A stretch of 19,012 nt of DNA from Thermoplasmata archaeon (GCA_019594305.1 JAFDTZ010000033.1:1-19012); one strand, 5' to 3'. Shown: positions 1-8,920, numbered from the stretch's first letter. Translations and numbers: made by a program. The notes: generated by a model not told the origin, from the sequence alone.

Positions 1-2
1 AT

Positions 3-620
3 CCGATTATATTATTTAGAGACAGAATCAAAAAGAAAAAATTAACAGAGATTGCAGTTGTTACGATGGTTATCATTGGAATTTTTTTCCCCAACTTTAT
101 CCTATATCGTGAAATTGATGGAAGATATTCATATTGGATGGATGATGAATCGATAGAAACTGGTCTTTATTTATCTGGATCAGGTTATAGTGGGATCGGA
201 AATTATGTTTACACCCGTAGGATTGATACCCTTACGGATTCTACATATGGTTACTTATTAGAACGAGGATACGGTTCAATTGATAGATTTGATTATTCTA
301 CGGTACAACTAAAAAGTGTCAATAACATAATTGTAGAACCACACAATCCCTTTACAATCCAAGACTGGTACTGGGGCGATACCGGTCGTGTGTGGCGTAT
401 TGAAAATTTAATATATAAAAATAGTATCGATGAAACAATGATAAACGATTGGCTGCATGCAAATAATGTTAGACATTTTGTAACAAGTACATATTTCGAT
501 AAAAGAGCGGCTACATTCTCAGAAGATCAGATTGATGAAAGAAATATTCTTGGGTATAGTATTTTACATAATAGATATAAATTATATGGGAACAGCGGGC
601 TTTCAGTGTATTTGATTTAA
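3..620 (+). CDS. C-terminal part of a membrane protein, possibly a glycosyltransferase (5' end outside window)
   Basis: The reading frame is open from base 3 to the TAA at 618-620 with no stop, so the ATG at 66 is probably internal and the gene begins before the window. The visible 205 residues start with a basic stretch (RIKKKK), followed by one hydrophobic helix (about residues 17-33) and a roughly 170-residue soluble tail rich in Tyr, Asp and Asn. This layout, a last membrane helix followed by an extracytoplasmic tail, resembles the end of multi-spanning PMT/ArnT/STT3-like proteins that use lipid-linked sugars. The next gene encodes a Wzx-type flippase, which supports a glycan-assembly context. 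No catalytic motif lies in the visible part, so the family is inferred from layout and neighbours. Codon use is AT-rich, like the next two genes and unlike the rest of the window. Confidence 0.6.
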   Translation, partial: PIILFRDRIKKKKLTEIAVVTMVIIGIFFPNFILYREIDGRYSYWMDDESIETGLYLSGSGYSGIGNYVYTRRIDTLTDSTYGYLLERGYGSIDRFDYSTVQLKSVNNIIVEPHNPFTIQDWYWGDTGRVWRIENLIYKNSIDETMINDWLHANNVRHFVTSTYFDKRAATFSEDQIDERNILGYSILHNRYKLYGNSGLSVYLI

Positions 621-724
621 ATAATTACAGATGTACAATGGACTTAAGCAAAATCAATGAATTTATAACCTAGTTTTGCAATAGGTCGAAAGATAGGAAA
701 AAGAATACATGATGAGGAATATGA

Positions 725-1966
725 ATGGGTAGGATCAAAAAAGGCATGAAAAACTTTTCGTATCTTACAGCAGGAAATTTAATTTCTCAGGCAATTGGTT
801 TCATTGGATTCATTTACGTAGCAAAAATATTAGGTCCAAATTATTATGGTATTTATGTGACCGTAGGGGTGTTCATGGGTGTGTTCGAGCTAGTTACATT
901 TAGCGGACTTCACAAAGTGATAATAAGGAAAGGAAGTAGAGATATAGAACACATGGGTGAAGTACTAGACGACACTATAGGTATAAAAAGTACTTTTATA
1001 TTTTCGGCTATTCTTATTATGGTTATTGCATCTTTTTTCACAAATTATGAAACAACTACTAAAATATTTATTGCAATATTTAGTTTAAAACTGTTTTCAA
1101 AAAGTTTTTCTAACTATTTTAATTCTATATACAAAGTGACAGAGAAAATGAAATACATATCCTTTTTCTATATCTTCTATAGAGTTGTTTATGTATGTCT
1201 AGCCGTTCTAATGCTTAGCCTTGGATATGGTCTTTTTACATTGATTCTTATTTCCGTTTTCACTTCAGCTCTCGAAATGGTTGTAAAGTTTTTACATTCA
1301 AGAAAGTTGATTAACTTCAATATATTTTCAGAACTAAAGTTCGACAGAAAAATTTTGATTCCTTCCCTTGTTTTTTCAGCTATCGGAATAGTTAATATTA
1401 TATCTACCAGAGTTGATTTGTTCATGATTTCCTTTTTAGGTACACCCGCGGAGGTAGGTATCTATGGTGTAGCCTACACATTTGTGGGGGAAGGCACGTT
1501 GTTGCGTAATTTATTAGCCACTGCTTTCTTTCCTATTTTAATAAAAACTTTTGATGAAAGATCTCTCGACAAGAGATTACTATTAAAGTATTCTTTTTTT
1601 GGAATCGCAGTTATGGTTGTTTTAGGTGTTATAACATTCTTTTACGCTGAACAGGTCATAGTTCTCATTTTTGGTGAAGAATTTCGAGAATCTGGAATCA
1701 TTCTTAGAATTCTGGTATTCTATCTTGTGTCATGGTGGTCAACTATACCGTTTACAACAGCTGCTCAGGCCACTAATAATGAAAAAGTTATCTTAATAGG
1801 ATTTACAATAATGGCTTTTTTGAACATACCATTAAATTTTGTACTTTATTCCCATTACGGATTAATAGGAATAGCCTACTCAACTATTATTGTTTTTACA
1901 GTAGGATGTGTTCTTATTAATATATATTCGTATCATTTGTTAAAGGTGCAAGGACATATACACTAA
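725..1966 (+). CDS. Wzx/RfbX-type polysaccharide (lipid-linked oligosaccharide) flippase, MOP superfamily
   Basis: A 413-residue, almost entirely hydrophobic protein. Its N-terminus has the typical pattern of O-antigen/teichoic-acid exporters (AGNLISQAIGFIGFIYVAKI then LGPNYYGIY), followed by many further membrane helices separated by short basic loops. Known family members flip undecaprenyl- or dolichyl-linked glycans across the membrane and usually have 12-14 helices in 400-480 residues, so this one looks full length. The ATG at 725 follows GAGG at 714-717 with 7-nt spacing; an upstream ATG at 721 is out of frame. It lies about 100 bp after the partial membrane protein on the same strand and may be co-transcribed with it. 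The gene is strongly AT-rich. Family assignment is secure; the glycan carried is unknown. Confidence 0.88.
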   Translation: MGRIKKGMKNFSYLTAGNLISQAIGFIGFIYVAKILGPNYYGIYVTVGVFMGVFELVTFSGLHKVIIRKGSRDIEHMGEVLDDTIGIKSTFIFSAILIMVIASFFTNYETTTKIFIAIFSLKLFSKSFSNYFNSIYKVTEKMKYISFFYIFYRVVYVCLAVLMLSLGYGLFTLILISVFTSALEMVVKFLHSRKLINFNIFSELKFDRKILIPSLVFSAIGIVNIISTRVDLFMISFLGTPAEVGIYGVAYTFVGEGTLLRNLLATAFFPILIKTFDERSLDKRLLLKYSFFGIAVMVVLGVITFFYAEQVIVLIFGEEFRESGIILRILVFYLVSWWSTIPFTTAAQATNNEKVILIGFTIMAFLNIPLNFVLYSHYGLIGIAYSTIIVFTVGCVLINIYSYHLLKVQGHIH

Positions 1967-1999
1967 TAAGATAAAAGGTTCGTTTAAGTTATTAATTGG

Positions 2000-2857
2000 T
2001 TATAATTTTCTAATATATAATTCTATGTGGTCCCCACCGCTCAATTCAAAACAGTTAATGATTGTTCTATACATTATCCTAACTTTACATTTCAAGAAAG
2101 AACCTTCATAATTTGGACTTCTAAACTGATTTAATTCTAGTGTTTCGAAACGGTCTTTATCAATGTAATTTTTCAAAGTCTTAACAGAAAAAAATGTTAG
2201 ATGATGAAGATTGTTTTTGGTTTTTTTAAAATCACGACCGAATATTAATCGAATTTCCTTATTAATATTAAAGAATTGATTTGGTACTTCTATTAAACAT
2301 ACTCCTTGTTTATTTAGTAGCTTGTAAACGATATCTAGTATGTGATCGGGAGAATATACATGTTCTAGGACATGGTGAAGAGTTATAACATCAAACTTTC
2401 CTAGCTTTTTGTAATGATCTTCTATCATCCCTGAAATCAAATCAACATTCCATAGTTCTTTGGACTTTTCACACTGATTTTTGTCATATTCAACACCTGA
2501 AGCATCGAATCCCTCTTTTTTGGCAGCGTAAACAAAAGTTCCCAAACCGGCGCCTATATCCAGCAAACGCTTCCCTTTTGAATATTGTTTAAGTTTTTTC
2601 AATTTTAGGGGGTATACCTTTTTAAGACGAATTTTTTCTACATTCAACCTTTTATTCTTACTAGAATAATTTTCGTAAATGTTTTCGAAGGCTTCAGGTT
2701 CAGGTAGAGGATATAGTCTAATCAAACTACATTTTTTGCATTGTACTAAATTATAAGGTGTGTCTGTTAGCGATAGGCGCATATTAAATTTATTTTTAAT
2801 AATATAGCTATTGGAACCGCAAAGGTCGCATTTGAATGAATCCGAATTTTTACACAT
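2000..2857 (-). CDS. Class I SAM-dependent methyltransferase with N-terminal zinc ribbon
   Basis: A 285-residue protein. A small N-terminal zinc ribbon is marked by C10-x2-C13 and C40-x2-C43. A Rossmann methyltransferase fold follows, with motif I LLDIGAGLG at about 98-106, an acidic GVEYD at 121-125 that should bind the ribose of SAM, and HHVLEHV at 161-167. The zinc ribbon plus Methyltransf_23-like domain is common in surface-glycan clusters, where related proteins methylate sugars or nucleotide sugars. This one lacks the extra C-terminal domain of the larger sugar C-methyltransferases. It converges on the flippase gene with a 33-bp gap. The ATG at 2857 has no clear Shine-Dalgarno motif; a weak TATA-like AATATTTATC on the minus strand around 2886-2895 would leave almost no leader. 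The substrate cannot be read from the sequence. Confidence 0.85.
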   Translation of the reverse strand: MCKNSDSFKCDLCGSNSYIIKNKFNMRLSLTDTPYNLVQCKKCSLIRLYPLPEPEAFENIYENYSSKNKRLNVEKIRLKKVYPLKLKKLKQYSKGKRLLDIGAGLGTFVYAAKKEGFDASGVEYDKNQCEKSKELWNVDLISGMIEDHYKKLGKFDVITLHHVLEHVYSPDHILDIVYKLLNKQGVCLIEVPNQFFNINKEIRLIFGRDFKKTKNNLHHLTFFSVKTLKNYIDKDRFETLELNQFRSPNYEGSFLKCKVRIMYRTIINCFELSGGDHIELYIRKL

Positions 2858-3059
2858 AATCGTTACTCTAACTAATAACTAAGAAGATAAATATTGCGGT
2901 TTACTTTAATAAGACCGAATTCATCTTCTTTTTGATCTAGGTCGTTATATGTAATAATCTAATTAAATAAGTTCCTCTCGTTCTTATCTTCATCCACCTC
3001 AACTGCATCGAAGCACCGTATCAATATATACCTTTTCTAACTACTATTTTAATATCCTT
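2858..3059. other. AT-rich intergenic gap between the methyltransferase and surface-protein genes
   Basis: About 200 bp separate two minus-strand genes. The gap holds TATA-like stretches on the minus strand (around 2886-2895 and 3024-3033), the nearer of which may drive the methyltransferase gene. A 23-codon minus-strand frame at 2937-3008 is not convincing as a gene. No stem-loop terminator or RNA gene was recognised. The change from AT-rich to more balanced base composition occurs here. Confidence 0.4.
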
Positions 3060-5243
3060 TCACTTCGTATCGTACATAAACTCAGTCTCCCTTTCTCCGT
3101 CCTTCCCCCCTCCCCCTCTGTTAAATCCGAAAATATACAACAAAACGGCACCGACTACGCCGATAACAACCAAGGCGATGGTACTGGCGTACCGTGCCAG
3201 TCCCGTTGACACCGTGAAGGTAACGCTCTCCGTCCGGTTGTTACCGGCATTGTCCCATGCCCGTACCTCAACGGTATGCTCCCCATCGGAAAGTTCGTTG
3301 AACGTATTTCTGGTCAGTTTATCCATGTATATCCAGTCACCGCCATCCATACGAACTTCATAGTAATTTATACCACTGTTATCATGCCCCTCCCAGTTTA
3401 CTATTACGCTTGTATTGTGTATAACCTCGCCTGACGAAGGAGATATTATGGATAAATCAGGGGGTGTGATGTCGATCGTAAAATTGATGGAAACTATACC
3501 GCTGTTACCCGCAGTGTCCCACCCACGTAGTTCAAATAGCTGCTCGCCTTCAGACAACCCTTCGAAGATATAAGATTCGTTTTTACCTACATCTATCCAG
3601 TCTTCCCCGTCAACACGGACTTCGAAGCGGTCTATCTCAGTGGTTTCATCCATCCCCGTCCATTCCACGGTCACATCATTTTGATTGAGCAGTTCACCAT
3701 GATCGGGAGAAGTGATCTCCATCTCGGGGTGTGTGGTATCGACGGTGAAATTTACGTTTGTAACGGTATTTTTACCGGTGATATCCCATGCGCGCACGTA
3801 CACCAAATGTTCACCATCGGATATATCTTCAAAGGTATGTTCCGTTGAAGTGTCCCGATCTATCCACGGTTCATCATCTATCCTCACCTCATAATAGTAA
3901 ATACCCATGGAATCGTAACCTTCCCATCTTATAGTTACGGTATCGGTAGAGAATATCTCACCTGCAGTGGGCGATATTATCTCTACCACCGGTGGAGAAT
4001 CGATTCTAAACTCAACCGTGTCAGCCTTGGTGTTTCCCTCCTGATCTGCGACCTTTACCTCCAGGATGTATTCTCCGTCAGTGAGATCCTGCAGTGTATG
4101 CTCCGTATCGGAACCGAAGTCTATCCATTCGTCGTCATTTATCCGCAGTTCATAGTTTAATAAATCGGTGAAACGTTCCATACCGGTCCACATTATCATA
4201 ATACTCTCGTCGGATATCATGTCACCATCCTTGGGATAGTCTATCCTAACATGGGGTATCGGAGACGGATCTGTCAAGGGATAAAGGTCGGTGAAGCCAT
4301 TTCCGTAGTAGGGGATGTCGATTATACCGTCGCTCCCCGAAATGTTCTGATCGGATCCATGATAGGCATCGTCTCCGTGATGATCCGACCAGTAGTTACC
4401 TCCGTAATGAAAACCGTTATACCAGTTGTTATCGCCATCATCCCATCCCTGAATTTCGTTATCCATAAGGTTGTTATGGAATATTCGATTGTTTTGGGCG
4501 TCTACAATGTTGATCCCGTAAGTATTTTCGGTAAGGGTATTTCTGTTCACAGTGTTGTTATTCGAGAATTCCAGGTAGAAGCCGTCTCGGTTATTCGATA
4601 CGTTATTTTTGTAAAAATAGTTTCCGTTGGACATGAAAAGTTCCAGGCCCGAGTCATCGTTCCACATAACAGTATTGTATCCCACTTCGTTATCGAAAGA
4701 GTTCATCAAACGTAGGCCGATATCTTGGTTTGATATCGTATTATGGTCTATGGTATTACCGGTGGAGTCCGATAAGGAAATACCGACCCTGTTATGACTG
4801 ATCGTATTATCTCCTACGAAATTATGCCGTGAAGAATAAATGCGTATGCCGGCATCGGAATTTTCCTCTACATCGTTATTTTCCACACTGCCATTTTCGG
4901 TATTATGCAGGTATATGCCGGTATTTTGATAGTAATAGTCCCAGGGGCGGCCTGTTGCGTTGTAAACGTAACAGTTTCGCAACACGAAATGTACTGTGGT
5001 ATTTCCTATGTAAATACCGTAGCCGCGGCCTCCACCGTCTATTTCAAAACCTTCGATCATGTACGGGTCATGGGCACTTCCGCTCCCCGGCCAGCCCTGC
5101 TCGGTAAAATTCGCGTTCCCGTTTATACGTATAGGTTCGTGAATATTATATATTTCATATCCCCCTTCTGAGGAATCCACTGCCGCTCCTCCGGTTAAAA
5201 GTGCGGACACTATTAAAAGTATACATATATGTTCAATCTTCAT
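3060..5243 (-). CDS. Membrane-anchored surface protein: short NosD-type beta-helix plus four Ig-like repeats
   Basis: A 727-residue secreted protein. Order: signal peptide (MKIEHICILLIVSALLTGGA, 1-20); a conserved segment with EPIRING and GWPGSGS; a right-handed beta-helix with many Asn-rich parallel-helix repeats (about 75-265); a closing GGNYWSD motif (281-287); four Ig-like domains of 88-89 residues (core Trp at 352, 440, 528 and 617, each with a YE(V/L)R(I/V/M) strand and later DGEH-type turns); one transmembrane helix (about 685-706); and a charged tail. The frame is open back to 5375, but ATG 5243 is preferred. It follows GGAG (5252-5255) by 8 nt and starts directly at the signal peptide; ATG 5249 is only 2 nt from that motif. 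The chosen start overlaps the preceding surface-protein gene by 11 nt, implying translational coupling. The helix resembles NosD/CASH-domain proteins, but nothing indicates copper or nitrous oxide biology. A role in adhesion, carbohydrate binding or the cell coat is inferred. Confidence 0.85.
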   Translation of the reverse strand: MKIEHICILLIVSALLTGGAAVDSSEGGYEIYNIHEPIRINGNANFTEQGWPGSGSAHDPYMIEGFEIDGGGRGYGIYIGNTTVHFVLRNCYVYNATGRPWDYYYQNTGIYLHNTENGSVENNDVEENSDAGIRIYSSRHNFVGDNTISHNRVGISLSDSTGNTIDHNTISNQDIGLRLMNSFDNEVGYNTVMWNDDSGLELFMSNGNYFYKNNVSNNRDGFYLEFSNNNTVNRNTLTENTYGINIVDAQNNRIFHNNLMDNEIQGWDDGDNNWYNGFHYGGNYWSDHHGDDAYHGSDQNISGSDGIIDIPYYGNGFTDLYPLTDPSPIPHVRIDYPKDGDMISDESIMIMWTGMERFTDLLNYELRINDDEWIDFGSDTEHTLQDLTDGEYILEVKVADQEGNTKADTVEFRIDSPPVVEIISPTAGEIFSTDTVTIRWEGYDSMGIYYYEVRIDDEPWIDRDTSTEHTFEDISDGEHLVYVRAWDITGKNTVTNVNFTVDTTHPEMEITSPDHGELLNQNDVTVEWTGMDETTEIDRFEVRVDGEDWIDVGKNESYIFEGLSEGEQLFELRGWDTAGNSGIVSINFTIDITPPDLSIISPSSGEVIHNTSVIVNWEGHDNSGINYYEVRMDGGDWIYMDKLTRNTFNELSDGEHTVEVRAWDNAGNNRTESVTFTVSTGLARYASTIALVVIGVVGAVLLYIFGFNRGGGGKDGERETEFMYDTK

Positions 5244-8200
5244 GATCATGTCTCCAGGACCTTTTCGATTCCTTTTCATACCATCTGTGTTCGTAGTGTT
5301 CTTTAGGTCTTTTACGACTTTTCCATAAAAGGAATACAAGGGCCGTAAAGATGATAAAGGTTGCCACTGCGACAAATATCATCAACAGGAGCCCTACGTC
5401 GTCGTCATCTTCCTCCATGGATGCTATGTTAAAGGTAACGCTATCTGTTGATGCATGGGATGCATTGTCCCACGCCCTGACCCGAAGGGTGTGTTCACCT
5501 TCGGGAAGGTCCATCAAAAGATGATGCGTGGACGAACCTACTTCTATCCAGTCATCTTCGTTGATGCGTATCTCATAATGTGATATGCCGCTGGTTTCGT
5601 CATAACCCGACCACTCCGCCATGATCACATTTGACCGGAAGATTTCACCGTGGGGTGGCGATGTTATCTCCACAAGAGGTGGTAAAGTATCCACCACGAA
5701 TTTTACCCCGACCGTGCTGACATGCCCTGCGGAATCCCAGGCTCTCACCTCCGTGCGATAAAGACCGTCTGTAAGTTCCGAATAGCTGTAAGTCGTATCA
5801 GTACCCGCATCTACCCATCCTCCCCCTGCCAACCTTATCTCGTAGCGAGTGATCTCAGTGGTGGCATCACTTCCTTCCCACTCCACCGTCAGGTTGTCCC
5901 CACCGAATATCTCACCGTTAAAGGGCGTAATTATGTTCAGTACCGGAGGTGTAGTGTCCACTGTGAAGTTTACACATTGGGTGGTATTGTATCCTGCAAT
6001 ATCCCAGGCTCTTACCTCCGCCCTATGATAACCGTCTGTAAGTTCCGAATAGCTGTAAGTCGTATCAGTACCCGCATCTACCCAATCTTCCCCTGTTAAC
6101 CTTATTTCATAGTGCGAGATACCTGTGGAAGCGTCACTTCCTTCCCATCGGATGTTAAGGCTACCCGTATCAAATATCTCTCCATGGTATGGGGAGATGA
6201 TATCGAGTACGGGTGGTGTGGTATCGACGATGAAGTTCACATCCTTTATTACCTCGTCCAGGATACCGTCCGCCAGCTCGACTTCAATCCGATAATTACC
6301 GTCTTCGATATAATGGAAAGTGTACTCCGTTTCCGAACCTAGCCCTATCCAATCTTCCCCTTCGAGTCTGATACGGTGTTCTCTCACACCCAAACCTCCG
6401 GTGGAAGACCAATTAACGGTAACGCTTTCTTCGGTTATGATACCTCCGGGTTCAGGTTGCTCTATAGTCAACCCCAGGGCACCTTTAGGTTGCTTCAACG
6501 GGAACCTATCGAAATTACCGACGCCTGGAATAGCATAGGCGGTATCCCAAATACCCGAATCATCTATCTCAGATGCATCGGGATATAGTTCTTCATAGTC
6601 CGACCAGTAGTTTCCTCCGTTGGGATAATCGTCGTCCCACTGGTTCATTCCCTCTTCGTAAGCCTGGTCTTCATTATTAAGGAAATTATTATGATAGATC
6701 ATGTTATCGCTGGAGGCGTACAGGTAAATACCGTGCTTGTTGTTTATTATATTGTTATCGGATATCGTATTTTCAACAGAGTACCCCATCTGTATGCCTG
6801 CGGTAGCACCGATCAGATTCTGCCCTTCCACGACCACATCCATACAGTTTGCTAGTATCACCTGCCCCGCCCCCGGGGGAACGGTTCCTTCGGTTTTGTT
6901 CTTCCAGTAATATACAGGGCTTCCGTTCACAGTGTTGGAATAACTGATGTCGTGGGTGTCCCAATGCCTGAATAGATTACCGTTTATCATTATACCATCA
7001 TTTAGCATATCATTGTTATGTAGCGTGCTACTCGCAGATCGGTATATGTATATTCCATAGCTGTTATTCCCCAGGGTATTTGCAGATGCATTGTTGTTAT
7101 CCGAGTTGGACATGTATATGCCGTATGTGTTGTTGTGCATCTCGTTCTCGGGTAACGAATTTTTGTTAGAATCAAGCATATATATACCGTGGGTATTGTT
7201 GTATAATATGTTATCCGACAATGTATTTTCATATGAATTATAAAGGTATATTCCTCGTTGATTGTATGAAGCGGTGTTGTTTGATATGATGTTCGAAAAA
7301 GAAAAGCCCAGCTGTATGCCTACTATATCATAACCGATTTTCTGCCCATGGACGATCACTTGACTGCAGTTTGCCAGTATGACCTGTCCTGCATCCGGAG
7401 GTACGGTCCCCGAACGTTGGTCCTTCCAGTAATGGATGGGATTTCCGTTAGCCGTATTCGAGGTGTCGATCACATGGGTGTTCCAGTATTCGACCTTTTC
7501 TCCTCCCATTAGGATCCCATGTCCAATTATCTCGTTACCTTCCAGGGTCACTCTGATGCTTCTGAAGAGATACATGCCGTAATCGTTATCGGATATCAAA
7601 TTATTATCCAGTGTGGTATCGGTTGAAGAATGGACATGAAACCCGAAATCATTTTTCTCTACAATGTTTTGCGACAGGTAGTTATCATCTCCGTAATAAA
7701 TGTAAAATCCCCGAGAGTTATTATATACGTGATTATCCAGAATTGTATTTCCTTCTGAGTGTGATACGGAAATACCGTAAAAATTCGAAAAGACGATGTT
7801 ATTTGACAATATATTATCGTTTGAATAGCCGAGGATGATACCTATATCGGTATCGCTGATATGCTGGTTCTCTACTGTTACCCCAGTACAGTTAGCGAGT
7901 ATGATCTGCCCTGCCCCAGTAGACACCGTTCCTCCGGTAACATCTTTCCAGTAGTGCACCGGTCTACCGTTAACCGTGTTATCTGTGGATATTGTGTGGG
8001 TATTCCAGTGCTCCGGACTTCCTCCGAAGATGTTGATTCCGTTGTTAACCATAGCGTTTTCGAACAGTTCGATATAAACCGAATTTAAAACGTAAATTCC
8101 CCTGCGTGCATTACTCGAAATATCGTTGTTATAGAGCTGGATGTGCTGGGAATTGGAGATGTAGATACCGCCCCGTATATTTGACGAAATAACGTTGTCT

Positions 8201-8880
8201 GAAAATGTATTGTTGGTCGATAGCTGCATGAGTACACCGTTTTGAGTATTGTGTTCTATCAGGTTATCGGATACTACGTTCTCATGGGAGTGATGAAGAA
8301 CGTAAAAACCTCTGGTGTTATTGAAAACATGGTTGTAAATAAAGGTATTTAGCGATGATCTGTATAGGAATATACCGTATTCTGTGTTATTCGACACCGT
8401 ATTGTTGTATATTGTGTTGTTTAAACTATTTTGATCCAACCGTACACCGTGGCTACAATCTTTGATCACATTGTTATCCGCCCGCCCGTTGGTAACATTG
8501 TATAAGAAAAGACCGGTGTTTCGAAAATACATGTTCGCCCTCCCGCTTGCATTGTGGACATAGTTGTTCCGTACCACAAAGTGCACGGTAGTATTGCCTA
8601 TGTATATACCGCAACCCTTACCGGTTCCGTTTATCTCGTATCCATCTATCACGTAGGGATCGTCCTCGCTACCATCTCCCGGCCAACCTTCCGCCGCTGC
8701 CTGGTCCGCGAAGTCGTTATCACCGTTTATACGGATAGGTTCTCTAGAATCATGAATTACCGATATATTACTCTCCATATCCCGAACAAAGTCTTCGTTG
8801 GTGTTAAAAAAAGAATCGGTGCTAACGCTGAGAATGAGAAGGATAAATATTCCCATAGTGCAAAGAACTTTTGGGTTCAT
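5233..8880 (-). CDS. Large membrane-anchored surface protein: triple beta-helix supermodule plus four Ig-like repeats
   Basis: A 1215-residue secreted protein. Signal peptide at about 1-22; conserved EPIRING and GWPGDGS segment (48-71); a long right-handed beta-helix of NosD/CASH type (about 90-735); GGNYWSDYEEL closing motif (755-765); four Ig-like domains with core Trp at 824, 912, 1001 and 1090, linked by VDTTPP-type joints; an acidic EEDDDD segment; a transmembrane helix (about 1162-1185); and a basic, His-rich tail. Inside the helix a larger unit occurs three times (W292/W466/W640 and W311/W485/W659), an exact 174-residue period. The N-terminus and Ig region match the downstream 727-aa protein, so the two are paralogues. 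Asn-x-Ser/Thr sites are abundant, suggesting heavy N-glycosylation. The ATG at 8880 follows GAGGT with 5-nt spacing and a TATA-like box at 8921-8930. A cell-surface role is secure; the ligand or enzyme activity is unknown. Confidence 0.88.
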   Translation of the reverse strand: MNPKVLCTMGIFILLILSVSTDSFFNTNEDFVRDMESNISVIHDSREPIRINGDNDFADQAAAEGWPGDGSEDDPYVIDGYEINGTGKGCGIYIGNTTVHFVVRNNYVHNASGRANMYFRNTGLFLYNVTNGRADNNVIKDCSHGVRLDQNSLNNTIYNNTVSNNTEYGIFLYRSSLNTFIYNHVFNNTRGFYVLHHSHENVVSDNLIEHNTQNGVLMQLSTNNTFSDNVISSNIRGGIYISNSQHIQLYNNDISSNARRGIYVLNSVYIELFENAMVNNGINIFGGSPEHWNTHTISTDNTVNGRPVHYWKDVTGGTVSTGAGQIILANCTGVTVENQHISDTDIGIILGYSNDNILSNNIVFSNFYGISVSHSEGNTILDNHVYNNSRGFYIYYGDDNYLSQNIVEKNDFGFHVHSSTDTTLDNNLISDNDYGMYLFRSIRVTLEGNEIIGHGILMGGEKVEYWNTHVIDTSNTANGNPIHYWKDQRSGTVPPDAGQVILANCSQVIVHGQKIGYDIVGIQLGFSFSNIISNNTASYNQRGIYLYNSYENTLSDNILYNNTHGIYMLDSNKNSLPENEMHNNTYGIYMSNSDNNNASANTLGNNSYGIYIYRSASSTLHNNDMLNDGIMINGNLFRHWDTHDISYSNTVNGSPVYYWKNKTEGTVPPGAGQVILANCMDVVVEGQNLIGATAGIQMGYSVENTISDNNIINNKHGIYLYASSDNMIYHNNFLNNEDQAYEEGMNQWDDDYPNGGNYWSDYEELYPDASEIDDSGIWDTAYAIPGVGNFDRFPLKQPKGALGLTIEQPEPGGIITEESVTVNWSSTGGLGVREHRIRLEGEDWIGLGSETEYTFHYIEDGNYRIEVELADGILDEVIKDVNFIVDTTPPVLDIISPYHGEIFDTGSLNIRWEGSDASTGISHYEIRLTGEDWVDAGTDTTYSYSELTDGYHRAEVRAWDIAGYNTTQCVNFTVDTTPPVLNIITPFNGEIFGGDNLTVEWEGSDATTEITRYEIRLAGGGWVDAGTDTTYSYSELTDGLYRTEVRAWDSAGHVSTVGVKFVVDTLPPLVEITSPPHGEIFRSNVIMAEWSGYDETSGISHYEIRINEDDWIEVGSSTHHLLMDLPEGEHTLRVRAWDNASHASTDSVTFNIASMEEDDDDVGLLLMIFVAVATFIIFTALVFLLWKSRKRPKEHYEHRWYEKESKRSWRHDHED
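5252..5255 (-). promoter_or_regulatory. Shine-Dalgarno motif fixing the start of the 727-aa surface protein
   Basis: GGAG on the minus strand lies 8 nt before the ATG at 5243 and inside the end of the upstream gene. It favours this start over the longer open frame beginning at 5375 and over the ATG at 5249. Confidence 0.55.
5764..5817. repeat. 54-bp exact direct repeat, copy 1 (within Ig-like domain 3)
   Basis: This 54-bp segment is identical to 6031-6084. The copies start 267 bp apart, exactly 89 codons, matching one Ig-like domain. They encode the VDAGTDTTYSYSELTDG stretch at residues 1024-1040 and its counterpart at 935-950. Identity at the DNA level indicates recent duplication or gene conversion between neighbouring domains. 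Confidence 0.9.
6031..6084. repeat. 54-bp exact direct repeat, copy 2 (within Ig-like domain 2)
   Basis: Identical to 5764-5817, one domain (267 bp) away and in the same frame. The flanking sequence has diverged, so homogenisation seems limited to this patch. Confidence 0.9.
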
Positions 8881-8920
8881 GTATGACCTCTATGATTCTT
8901 TTTAATGCTAATCGTGTAAA

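Noticed and set aside
1189..1425. Minus-strand frame within the flippase gene
   Set aside because: Antisense to a clear membrane-protein gene, with no domain or ribosome-binding site.
2937..3008. 23-codon minus-strand frame in the gap before the methyltransferase gene, with a TATA-like box at 3024-3033
   Set aside because: Too short, no clear ribosome-binding site and no recognisable features; AT-rich gaps readily yield such frames.
4251..5171. Several plus-strand open frames opposite the 727-aa surface-protein gene
   Set aside because: They are antisense to a clear repeat-structured coding gene, have no recognisable domains, and owe their openness to its codon bias.
5722..8088. Plus-strand open frames opposite the large surface-protein gene
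   Set aside because: They repeat with the Ig and helix modules on the coding strand, which is expected of shadows of an internally repeated gene.
5233..8880. Possible CRISPR or tandem-repeat array
   Set aside because: The repeats are in frame, imperfect and protein-coding (beta-helix coils, Ig domains). There are no uniform repeats with unique spacers and no cas genes.
3060..8880. nosD copper-insertion genes of nitrous oxide reductase
   Set aside because: Only the generic beta-helix fold is shared. Ig repeats and membrane anchors are present, and no nosZ, nosF or nosY genes are nearby.
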